Source of the DNA: Purpureocillium takamizusanense
Lineage: Eukaryota; Ascomycota; Sordariomycetes; Hypocreales; Ophiocordycipitaceae
NCBI RefSeq assembly: GCF_022605165.1
Contig: NC_063074.1
Span: forward strand, 2,197,501 to 2,261,500
Direction of reading: 5' to 3'
DNA: 64,000 bases
The notes below the pieces were generated by a model. That model did not search any database. It was given only the letters and a program-made list of their open reading frames with translations, and was not told the DNA's origin. Shown here piece after piece: positions 9,683 through 20,075 of this stretch (position 1 is the first letter of the stretch; every line of letters starts with the position of its first letter). Made by a program: the position numbers and the translations under genes.

Positions 9683-11992
9683 GGCGATTCGTGTGTGGGC
9701 AGGCTGTGCAAGGGCTTGGTGAGATTTGGGCCTGGGACGGCGAGGTGCAGGTCGAGACCGAGACGTGAGCGGTCGCTGGACGATGCGACTTGAGCATCAG
9801 GGCCGAGCGCCCGGGTGCGACAGCGAGTTGGGCGACGCACAGAAAGGGTCGATTTGATGTTTGTTGCCTGGGTCAGGTTTGGAGGTTTGCAGAAGGCTTA
9901 GCTGGGCTGCCGCTTTCCAGATCCTGCCGGGCTGTGGGTTGTGTGTGGGCTGTGGCTCGTGTGAGATGAATGAAGCAGCTTTCAACGTGGGAAGGTCCAG
10001 GAGGGTTTCCGATGACGCGCCGCCTGGGGAGCAAGCAGGCAGGCGGGCGGTGGAATGAAGCTGATGGACGCTCAGGTACTAACGTTACTAAGGTTGGCAG
10101 GTTGGCAGGTTGCTGCAGGGGACCTACCTGCCTAGGTACTAACAGGGGACCTTCCTACTGGGCTACCTCTAGGCTCCACTACAGTACTTCTACAACGAAG
10201 GAACGGGCTCCGTCAGTACTAACCGCAGCTAGCCTGAGAGTTATAGGTATGTACTCCGTACTTGTGTATGCGGATGAGGTGTACAGTGCCTGGTACTTAC
10301 ACCCGGGCACTTCCAACAGCCCGCAAGCCCTCCCTGCTGCAGCGAACAAAAGTCGCTGTTCGGATCGAGTCAGCCAGTTTCCATCCATCCAGCACGCGCG
10401 TTTCACCAATCTTGCAGGTTCCACCAGCCGTCGTTTGGGGGGCCCCCGGTTGACGAGACTCCTCCCCCGGATTATGCAACAGTCAGTCAGCCGGGCAGGC
10501 AGCCGTCGGCCGCCAGAGTTGAAAAAGACGTCGCCACGCGCGTAGGTAGGTAGGTAGGTAGGGCAGGGGTTAGAGAGGGCATCCATGGAGGAGGCGTGGA
10601 TGCCCTTTCATCTGTTTGCTTCCCTGCCTTCAGTACCAAGGTAGCGCGTCCATGCCATGTGCTACCTTACCTTGGGTGCCATGCAGTGGACCTGGGCCCC
10701 GAACGGGCCCGTGCTGGCGCGCCGGCAGCCGTCGGCGGGCTGCCACGGGGCTCGGGGGCATAAAGGCTCCAAGGCTGCCCCCGGTCGGTCTGCTGGTGCT
10801 ATTTCCATTTTCTGCAGCGCTCAGTGGCTGCATCTAATAGCAGGTGTCTGTAGGTACTTCGTACGCAAGCACTCTGGGGGTGGAGACCCGTGCCTATTGA
10901 TAGGGCGCCTGTTACTTGAGAGAGTAGCAGGCGCCGCAGGCTTGCCACCAAACCTGCGACGCAACCTTCAACGGAGGCCTTCCCGGGGCTGGCCGGCCGG
11001 CTGGCTGCAGCGAAACAGGTTAAAAAAAAGGAACAACTGGAACCGACTCTCCATTGTCTCACTCATGGCGACACCCGGGGCCGAGATGCGCAAAACGAAA
11101 CCGTGGCGATGCCCTCCTTGTTCACCCATCGTTTGCCCACCAAAAATACGAGGTGCTACTACCTCCCTCCCTCCCACACAGGGCACCTCCCTGCGTGAGG
11201 TAAGTACCTTACCTTAGTACCTACTACCTGCCACCTAACAAAGGTGTGTAGTGTAAGATTGTCACCAGGTCGTCTTTTCATGTATTTTGTGTGTGTGTCC
11301 TGTTCTGTTCTGTTCGGTGTCCCGTCAGCACCCCGTCAAATCTCATTCCCCCCCCCCCCTTTCTTCCCCTTGTTGGTGCGCGTCGTCGTCCGTCCGCCTC
11401 CCGCTCCAACCTGCTCCGTTTACCCAAGCCCCCATGACGTGGCGCCTGCGAGGCGCCGGCACAAGCACAAGCACGGTCCGCGAGACGTGCATCCTTTTGG
11501 GCAAGGAGTAAAGGCCCGTCCGTGGCTCGGCCCTTTTTCTCTTGTTGGCGCGCCGTCAAATGGTGAGGGAGCATGTGCTGCGTAGGTACTTGGTACCATG
11601 GCCCTTTATTGGTACAGTACACTCATGGCTCCGAAGTGACATGTATCGGGCTCTGCATGAAACGCTCCAAGGCATGATGACGGCCGGCTTGGAAAACAAG
11701 CCGATTGCGGTGCGGGACAGGTTGCAACACTCGCTCTATCTCCGGTACCCGATAGAATCCGCCAGCGTTCGAAAGCACGAAAGCCCTTCGCGATCGAGTC
11801 GGTCGCCGCTGCGAGACCGATCCTCTTATACATAGAGATGCTCTGTTTGATCAGGTACTCGAGGAGCTAACCTCGTCGTCATCTTGGTCCTCTACATTCA
11901 TTCCATATCCTGAGATGTGTACTGCACTGCATAGTGGTGGAGTGTACGAAGTAGTGGCTTTGAATCCTGGTGCTGAGTTGCCTGCCGGCCTC
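9683..11992. other. 2.3-kb intergenic region rich in GGTA/TACC micro-repeats
   Basis: No gene recognised. The stretch holds a TAGG tandem repeat at 10543-10562 and many scattered copies of short palindromic words built from GGTAC, ACCTT and AAGGTA (for example near 10,135, 10,660, 11,205 and 11,585). Open frames of up to about 190 codons overlap in several frames and show no family resemblance. A poly-C run is at about 11,349-11,359. Confidence 0.5.
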
Positions 11993-12508
11993 TCAGACTG
12001 GCCTCAGTAATGCAGAGACTTTGGTGACTCGGCTGTCTGAATCGAACTCGAAATGCAGATAACGTTCATTAACTTCGTACCGGTCGAAATGCGCTCCGAC
12101 GCGTTCCGGGTCGCCTAGGAGGGCCGTGACGTCGGCACGAAGTGCGGTGGGCGACAACCCGTCTATCAGCGCCGCCGGTCGTGGATATACTCCGTAGGTC
12201 TCGTCCTGGTCGTCACGCTGCGTCCGCACCATGATCATCTCCAAGACGCTGTTCTCGAAGACCAGGTCCGTTCCGGCCGGCTTGAATGTGAAGTATGTCG
12301 ACTGCTCGCCGTCGAAGTCGAACTCTGACACCTCCATTTTGGGACCCACTAGTACAATCGCTCTGAGGATCCGGCTGTCGGACTGGAGGCACCCCAGCGC
12401 GTCCAGCATCACTGCCATTTCGCCAGTGACAATAGTCTTCTTTCCTTCTTCCGATTCGTGTCGCGCATTTGTCGAGAGACATGTCGGCTCTCTCGGGTCG
12501 GTGGCCAT
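11993..12508 (-). CDS. Hypothetical protein, resembles bacterial immunity-type fold
   Basis: Single exon, 171 aa if the Met at 12508 is used (MATDPREPTC); an in-frame start at 12658 would add 50 residues with no conserved character, and I prefer the shorter form. I do not recognise a fungal family. The layout is a hydrophobic strand (AIVLVGPKMEV), an acidic strand pair (EFDFDGEQSTYFTFKPAG), then EMIMVRT, a YPRPAALIDGLSP loop, an LRADVTALLGDPERVG helix-turn and finally FDRYEVNERYLHFEFDSDSRVTKV. The order GL-S/T-x-V-LG-P, W/F-D-R-Y, LHFEFD-x-V is like small bacterial proteins guarding against polymorphic toxins. This likeness is my pattern memory, not a search result. No toxin-like partner is visible nearby. 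It may be laterally acquired or a lineage-specific gene. Confidence 0.62.
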   Translation of the reverse strand: MATDPREPTCLSTNARHESEEGKKTIVTGEMAVMLDALGCLQSDSRILRAIVLVGPKMEVSEFDFDGEQSTYFTFKPAGTDLVFENSVLEMIMVRTQRDDQDETYGVYPRPAALIDGLSPTALRADVTALLGDPERVGAHFDRYEVNERYLHFEFDSDSRVTKVSALLRPV

Positions 12509-13134
12509 GGCTGAGGTGTCTGAAGGCTTTTGTCGATAGAACTGATGGGAAGGAGGGGGGAAGCAAAAGCCTCGAAACGAATGCACGGATGGCACTTGGC
12601 GTAATGGCAATGAATTACTGACAGCACGTACCAAGGTAGGTCGTGAGGGGTGCCCCACTGTCGATTGATAGTTGCACTATGTTCAGCTACACCAATGGCC
12701 CAGGCATGGACGGCAACAACTAAAACCGGTCGGGAGAGTACGAGAGGGCCTCGATCAAAAGGTAGCACGGCCTGCGTTCAGCCAACCCAGGGTCGCCGTT
12801 ATAAACTTCTACTTCGTACTGATTAGAAAAAGGGACACTCAGTACGGACCCCGCTGTACCGGCCCTCCCCAATAGCAACAGCCGGCCGCAAGTGTGAGAG
12901 CGAGGCGTCACCGCCACCCCCAAACACAGCTTGAACGGTTTCTCGGACGCACTGCTGTCCACGACATTTCGCTACCAAGTTGAGGTATTCATGGCCCTGT
13001 TCTCCGTGCTTGGAGCACACGCAAGGTAAACCGCCTGTTCGTTACAAAACGCACGGCAGCCTGGTCGATTGTTCGGTCCGCCGTCACATCTGACACTGCA
13101 CGCCTATACGACAACGACACGTTTGTCTCTTCTC
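12509..13134. other. Intergenic upstream of hypothetical gene
   Basis: Promoter side of the minus-strand gene at 12508 and 3' side of the phosphatase gene ending at 13135. Only short overlapping open frames; nothing supported. Confidence 0.5.
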
Positions 13135-14819
13135 TCATGCATAGCATAGAGGCCAGTGGCCGCCCGACCTTGCAAACGACAGGCCTTGAACAAAGTCTCT
13201 CAGCCGGCACCGGCCCAGCTTGTCGGCCCGGCAGCCCTGCAGCGGAACCACTCGATCGTCCACCAACACCCTCACCAGCTCGTCATCCCCCTTGCTTGCA
13301 TCGCATCGCATCTTTTCCACGTACATGCGCCCTGCAAACGGCACCGTCCACGACGTCGAGTAGCCGTGCGTCTTGCGCGGCGACAGCTTATACGTGTCGG
13401 GCAGATTTTCGGTGCGGTTGTATAGGCCGAGCGCCGCGTATACTGACGTCATCAGGTTGTCGTGACTGAAATCGGCGTACAGCTTCCTGTCTAGGGGAAA
13501 CGTCTCGGGCGACGAGCCCATTGTCGAGTTCGTCGACGTCTCGTCCTGAAGCGCCTTTCCCGTCAGCCGAGCAATGAGCTCGTTAACATACCCGACCCCC
13601 TGCGTCGGGCCCAGCGGGTTGCCGTTGCCGAAACTATACCACTTATCAAGCGACCCGTGGTAGTCATATCCGCGCCACTCCTCCTGCGAAAAGAGCCTGC
13701 AAAAGCCCGACTTGGTCGCGTTGGGCGTGCTGACCGTGCCGAAGGGGCACAGGTCCATGATATAGACAGTCTCCTGCAGCGTCAGGTTCGCTCCGGGCAG
13801 TTTGTAGTTGAGCCTGTCCATGATGGGCGCTGCCCAGACGGACCGCCATTTCGCTTGTTTGTCGTGCCCCAGCGTAGCCCAGGGGCCGTCCTCGAATACC
13901 GGGCATGTGCCGTGGTCAAGTGTGTTATTGAAACCGGCCTTCTCCGGCAGCACGAGAATCTGGTCCAGTTTCCCGTCTCCAATCTTCCCCTGGGCCTCGT
14001 AAAACGCCGTCGTAAAGTTCTGGGCCGACATGACGACACGCGGAGACCCCGCCGCGCGGACAAACGGCTCCGAGTCGCGCGCCAGCTCCTGGTAGCGCCG
14101 ATAGAAGGTGGCACCAGACTGAACAAGTTCCTTTTCTCCGTACAGCGTCAAGTCATCGGCGCGGTTCGTGAAGGAGTAGTCGCGGATGAACTCGAAGCCC
14201 TTGCCGTACTTGCTCACCGACGCATGTATTCGTGCGATGAGCTCGTGATACGGGGCCGACTTGGCCGCGGTTGGATATCGCGCTCCGTGACGGGAGAGCA
14301 CAGCAGCAAAAGTCAGCTCACAGCCGGCGGGCAAGGCCGGGTCGACGGTCGACGGCGCAGAAAAGTAGGGAGAGTACTGTCCCCAGGTGTGCGGCGAGAC
14401 GCCATCACAGGCGCCCGTGGCCTCGCACCCTCGCGAGCTGTGGTGAGACCGCCTGCGCAAGGTGCAAAGGATATCGTGTCAGCCTCACTTCCGTGCTCGG
14501 CACATCAATGTTAAAAGGCTCCAGACGGTTGACTAGTCACATACCCATAGACGGCGGCAACGGCCAAGACAGCGAAGAGGATCATGGCACCAGCTGTCAG
14601 TTTGAGCAGCCTTGCCTGCTCGCGGGGCCTTGCACGGCGGCCATCGAGCTCCTCACCCGGCGGCGGCTGCTGCTGCTGCTGCTGCGACGACGACGACGAC
14701 TCGTCCTCCTCCATCGGTGCCGGGATGGCGCTATATCTGTACCTGACACTGTCGCGGGGCAGGAGTCCGCTGACGAGCGAGGTGAAGATGTCGGCCACGC
14801 CCATGGTTGCTATCGTCAT
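13135..14819 (-). CDS. Histidine acid phosphatase (phytase type), membrane-anchored
   Basis: Two exons on the minus strand: 14819 (or 14804)-14545 and 14452-13135; 530 or 525 aa. Donor GTATGT, acceptor GCGCAG, phase 2. Exon 1 encodes a cytosolic N-terminus with a Ser run and six Gln, then one hydrophobic helix (numbered from the 14804 start, about 66-87, LTAGAMILFAVLAVAAVYG), so the enzyme looks like a type II membrane protein instead of a secreted one. Exon 2 holds the catalytic domain: the phosphohistidine motif RHGARYP at 141-147 and the proton-donor HD in FSHDN at about 415, many Cys for disulfides, and several N-glycosylation sequons (NFT, NLT, NAT, NST, NRT). The family releases phosphate from phytate or other phosphomonoesters at acid pH outside the cell. 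Sequence around the active site resembles fungal 3-phytase A. Which of the two Met starts is used is not decided by the sequence. Confidence 0.9.
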
Positions 14820-16898
14820 TCGCACATGGCCCTGCGAAGGCCCGTATCGCTCCAAGGCCAAGGGACGTGGGCCGGGCGACGGCGCCTGATCAAGACGGGC
14901 GGCGTGCGGGCTTTGGTGAACGCACACGTGGTGGGAGCTTGGCCCGAGCTGGGGGGATTTGTGACGTCGCTGAAGTGTTTGTTGGGTGAGGTGATGGATG
15001 GCTCCCTCCAGTGCTGTGCGATGCAATCTACTTGCGATGAGACAAGAGGAGAGGCGAGGGAAGTGGCTGGACACCGCCCCTTCGTCCTTGTTTGTCGCCG
15101 CGCCCCTGTTGATGGTACAACCCGAACCTGTACTGGCGGAGGGACAACAAGGACCCGACGTTGCTATTTCTGCCACGGTGCCTAACTGCATATACAGTAT
15201 ATGTACCAGGCCCGTGGCGCGCTCAGCCTCAGGAACGAATGAGTCGCTCTCTCCCAGCGGGCAGGCACGATCAAGATAGTGGCGCACGTGGCCGCGCCAA
15301 TCGCCCAGGTTTTACGCGGTAGGTCGGGGCACTAACAACTACCTTACCTGAGCACGCCCCGAAACAGCAGTGACACACTAAACCCTGGCGCTGGCAACCA
15401 AGTGTTATGCGTTCCCGGCAGGCTGTTGGGCTAAGCAAGGTAATATCCAATGGAAGGTGCCTTGGGTGCCTACTAACCTTGGTACTCTACTTCCTACTAG
15501 GTACTACCAACGTTAACTTGTAGGTGCGGCGGATGGCCGTCTGTTCTGGGTTATTAGTGGTGATGACATCCTTGATCAACAAGTAACTTACCACACCTTG
15601 GGCGCTACGGATACTGTAGTAGCTCTAACCTTGTTCAATCTGTTCCTCCCGCCCAAGCATCACGGCATCTGCAGCTTGTGGTCAATCGTCGCACGACCTC
15701 CCACCGGCGCGTGCCTGTACCAGCTTGGCCGGACTACGTTAGTACGTACTGACCAACTTAGTTATCTAGTACCAAGGTAGTCGAAATCACTGCAAGTGTC
15801 TCATCGCCGAGACAGTAGGACTGTCGACGACCCGCGTCTTCCATAGCGACGTGCCGCAATACGATGTAAGTACCGCAGGTCCAACTTATATTGGCAGTGA
15901 TTTAACATGTGCCTCGCGCAGATAAGTCGGTACCTCTATGAGATGTATGTTACTTTCATGGTGTAGTACGGAATAGATTGGCAGCCATGTATATTGTACT
16001 TCGTATTTATTGTACTTTGATAAAGCACCTGAGGTGTGCTGCTTCCAGGGGCGGCGAGGCGGCTCCCCGGCGCGCCACAGGCCAAACCTGAGCCACCAAC
16101 CTTGCTCTCTTGTTACAGTAGGTACCTATTCCCTGCTAACAAGGTCCCTGCACTACGAACGTCGCCTCTAGCACGACTGACAACCGCACGCCTTGCATAC
16201 AATCCTTGTTGGTTCAACAAACGAGCACTCTCTCTACCTAAGGTACCTACGGAGCAGAGCTGCTATAGTAGGTTTAGGCCGCACATTTTCACTCTGCTGC
16301 CAAATGGTAGGATACTGTCATCTGCCACCTTGTCCTGTCGTGCAACCACTCGCTGCCACTTTCAGAGTTGCGACGTATCGCCGGCCAGTCTTGCTACCTA
16401 CCTTGCAGGCAATATCCCTGCCCTGGCCCCTCCCTTTGCGAGTCACAGGACCACGAGCGTGTGTGCCAGCCCAAGGTCGTCATCATCACACACCGCTCGT
16501 CCTGTTGCCTGCCTGTCTCACCTTGACAACGCACACAGTGGTACTGCACGAGTCTCTGAATCGCAGGCGCGAGCACACCAGAAAGAAACAAGCAAAGGAG
16601 GGTGAGCAAAAAATAATGTCAGGCAGGGTTCACGGCCCTGCCCACCTCCCACTCATTACCAGGTCATCGTCGACCTGTGACTCTATCTGATTGCCAGCAA
16701 AATGCTTCGTCTGCGTCTCCAGCACGCAGAAGCCGCCATATAAGTCATGTACAGCATATAGGATAAGGCGGGTAGGCGCTTTTCGCGTACACCCAATGGT
16801 ATCATCACCGCCGGGCCAGATCGTCCACGGGGCATCCCATCTATGTAGTAGTGTGTTGCTTCTTCGCACCTCTCAAGTTATTGTTTTCACCTCGTCTT
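14820..16898. other. 2.1-kb intergenic region, no gene
   Basis: Upstream of the phosphatase gene and downstream of the minus-strand gene ending at 16899. Between about 15,300 and 16,430 it is dense in the words CTACCTT, GGTACC and AAGGTAC, the same micro-repeat vocabulary as at 10,100-11,600. An A/T-richer stretch is at 15,930-16,025. No coding sequence is supported. Confidence 0.5.
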
Positions 16899-18460
16899 TC
16901 AAATCGCGACGCCAACACTCGTCCTGGCCCGTGGCTGGTCCTTCTTCCCAAACGTGGCCGACCTTTCCATGGATGGCTGCCGCAGTGGCTCATCTTGCTT
17001 AGCGACAGGGGTGCTGCCCAGCGACCAGGCTGTCGGTGCAGTCTGTTGCTCCTCTGCTGAATCCCATGTCGACATGGAGTCAAGCGAGTCATAGCTCCGT
17101 CGCTCCTGCGGCCCTACGGCGGCGACGCATTGGTAAAACCCTTGGCGGCCTTTGATTGCCTTTGGGGCGTTGGTGACAGCATCATGGCCGGCGTCCCTTC
17201 TTGCCTCGGAGCCAGGAAATAGCCATGACGACACGCGCGAAAACGACTTTTTCTTGCGAAGCGGCGGCCGCAGCACCAACGGCAGCGGCGGCGGCAGTGG
17301 TCGCACGTCTCGGAGCGGGGATACTGGCCCTTCCGACGCCGTTGCCCCAGCGTCGGTCCGGTGGGACACGGGCGGCTCCGCCTTGGTTGGTGCTGTATGC
17401 GGCCGTTCAAACTCAGAGTTCAGGCGCTGTGCAAACGACGGCGCAACCGGCGGAAGAGCTGGAATCGAGGGCATCGGCTCTAGTTCTAAACGAGACACAC
17501 ATGTCAGCATGGGGTACCTATATTCGGCTTGTAAGGCATGCTCACCCGGCATCGTTTGTGCAATCGAGTGCGGTGTTGATGGACGGCTACTGGTGTAGAG
17601 ACTTTGACGCTCCATCACCTCGTCAATCTGCTTCTGCAGCCGCTCCACCTCAATCATGGCGCTGGCGACGCGCTCCTTGATGGCATCTACATCTGTCGCG
17701 GTGTGGGCCCGCATGCGGTTCCTTGACTTGGGCGGGATGCGCGGTGGCACTTCGTCCTCGGCGGCGGACGGAGAGCTGTCCACGACATGCCGACGCGGGA
17801 CGTGAAACGACATGGACGTATAGCTCCGCTGGCGCATCAGTGCGTGGTCTTCCTCAGTCCGGCTGGCGAAGTACGCTGGAGGCGGCGGCGTCATGACCCG
17901 CGGCACATCAAAGTGTGGCAAGATTGGCGAGGTGGAGTTGTCCGGCATGTAGATGCTGAGCTCCAGAGGCCGAAACGAGCCTCTGTGCTGTGCGTGACCG
18001 TCTCGCCGAGCAAAGTCCAATGAGCTCTCGCGAGTGCCATGGTAGGACCCGGAGTGCAGGTGGCGAAAATCATACGGGGCGGATATCTGAGGCAGGCGTG
18101 ATGATGCATTCGAGTGTGACCAGAAGGCTCTCTTCGCGGAGAAGCTTGTGCCTCGCGAACCAGCGCTTTTCCTCGGCATCTCGTCCTTGTAAGTCGTCCC
18201 CGTGAGATCCGCTTGCGGAGCTGCCACGGGACGAGGTTGGTACGACGGGGGATGCTGCACAACGGCGGGCGGGCCTCTTTGAGGGTCCTCAACGTCTGAG
18301 TGGGTGAGTAAGACCACGGTGCTCACACTCAATGAGACAAGTACAGCAACTCACCAACAGAGGAGCCTGTTCTGAGACGGGAGAGTATCGGTGCGCACGA
18401 GAACAGAGCCGAAAACCACGTCGAGGGGCCTTTAAAAGCAACGCCGGCCGAGTCATTCAT
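16899..18460 (-). CDS. Disordered proline/serine-rich protein with coiled coil, unknown
   Basis: Three exons on the minus strand: 18460-18355, 18295-17546, 17485-16899; 480 aa. Intron 1 has donor GTGAGT and acceptor CTCAG; intron 2 (60 nt, a multiple of three, so the frame reads through) has donor GTGAGC, a CTGAC branch site and TTTAG. Most of the protein is low-complexity and rich in Pro, Ser and Arg, with polyproline stretches (TPPPPAYFA, LPPPLPLVLRPPLRKKKSF) that could bind SH3 or profilin-type domains. One amphipathic helix suited to a coiled coil lies at about 220-247 (AIKERVASAMIEVERLQKQIDEVMERQ). A basic/Ser patch (KKKSFSRVSSWLF) looks like a phosphorylation or membrane-contact site. 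I do not recognise the family; similar proteins occur in other Sordariomycetes as hypothetical proteins, from memory. No enzyme motif is present. Confidence 0.72.
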
Positions 18461-20075
18461 GCTGCGCCAAGGGAAACAGATGCATGCCGAGCGGGCCTGC
18501 CGGAGGGAGGGAGGGGCAAACGAATGACGCTGTTTCTGTATCAGGCAGACGAGCGACGACCACAAACAACGACCACGCGAACGTCCAGCGATGCGCTTCG
18601 ATATATGTGCGGCGGCGGCGGCGGCGAAAAAAAAAAGGACGAGGCTGCCGGGCATGCGGCTGGTGCGCCCATGGATGAGGAGCGAGAGGGAACGACAGGC
18701 AAAAATATGGACAAGGCCGCCGCCGCCCGGCACAGAGGCTCACTTGACCCAACGCCTGAGCTGAAGCGCATTGTGGCCCAAAGGCCCTTGCCGCAAGCAA
18801 AGGCAAAGAGGCTTCGCCTTTGCTGGGTGGCAGCTGAGCGAGGGCGGTTCATGATCAAGGTGCGTGATGGCTGGCCATGATAGGCTGGGGTGTCATTGAG
18901 GCCGTCCAGTCGGCGCTTAGAACGCGGGATCCGGATGGCTGGCGCGCCACACCAGATTGCAGGACCCACAGGCGGCGTCTGACGGCCGGGCCAGCGACAG
19001 CGAGTCGATGTCTTGCAGCCGACCTCTCTTGGCTGTTTTGCCTTGGCTGGCGAGGCAGCGACGCACATTGGTTCGTGGCCGGCGGGGCCGTCATGGAACC
19101 ACCAAGGGGACGCTTTCTGATGAATGAATGATTGAATGGCGGTCGCGTCGCGGCGCAGCTCGTCGTCCGTCTCGTGTCCATCCGTCGTCGCCGTCTGTAG
19201 CGCGCGCGGGCTGATGTGAGCCAGGCCTTGCGTCGCGAACCGCGGGCTCGGCGGCGGTGGCGGACGTCGACGAGGGTAGCGACTCCTTTCCGCTCCCGCA
19301 CACGCTCCGTCCCGCCACGTTTCGTCAGTCGCCCGTGTGCCTTCGTCATCATGCCATGCCGGGAAAGGGAGGCGGAGCTGCTGAGCACGGCGACCAGTGG
19401 TGCAGCGCAGTAGCGTCGTCGTCGTCACCGTTCCTGAGGGTGTCGTGTGTCTCTCTCTCCGCCTCCGTTCCAATAATAAAGGTCCGGCAAGCCTCCGTGG
19501 TGGCTCCATCATCTCGAGCAGCCGGACGGGGCACCATGGCATGCCCACGGGCGGTGCCTGGACCACATGATTCCGTCATGGTGGTCAGGCATCCTGGAAC
19601 GGTTCGGCGCCTCCGCTCGAGTCGACGAATGTCCGTCGACAAGCGCTGATGCCGCGGGCAAAGCCATCATGCTTGTCTCAGGTCGTGGCCTTGGTCGTGG
19701 CCTTGAGGTTGTCCAAAGACGATGTGAGGAAATGCTTCGAGACGCAACGAATGGAAGCTCGATTTAATGCTGCAGGGACGGGCCTTCCCGGGGGACACCC
19801 AGGACATGCGAGGGCCGCCCAAAGCGGCCTAGCGCATCTGGCGATCCAAGTTTCCCACTCGGGAAGGCGGGGCCCTGGAGTACCTATACTCTACAGCGGT
19901 GAGGCGTGGCAGAACCTCTGTCAACGCCGAAACTTTTGGGCAATCGCGCTTGCGATAGCTGGCTGATAAGCAGCCTTCTGCACGCACGCACTGCTTTGCG
20001 CCCACGCCGCGTCCTCAAGGAAGAGACCGACCGGCCACCAGAGACCCCTCGCCCCCTTGCCAGCTGCTCGGGAAG
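18461..20075. other. 1.6-kb divergent intergenic region
   Basis: Shared upstream region of the minus-strand gene at 18460 and URB1 at 20076. It contains overlapping long open frames (one of 341 codons on the minus strand at 18541-19566) whose composition is Arg/Pro/His-rich and without recognisable motifs; I treat them as artefacts. A GGCGGC/A-run stretch lies at about 18608-18636. Confidence 0.5.

Noticed and set aside
8820..9797. Unspliced 325-codon version of the small membrane protein
   Set aside because: The spliced form with a start at 9682 gives a proper transmembrane helix and a perfect GTAAGT donor; the unspliced N-terminus is low-complexity.
11542..11835. 97-codon plus-strand frame in the intergenic region
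   Set aside because: No resemblance to any family, no clear start context and built partly from the local micro-repeats.
18541..19566. 341-codon minus-strand frame upstream of URB1
   Set aside because: Composition is Arg/Pro/His-rich, no domain, overlaps other frames of similar size on both strands.
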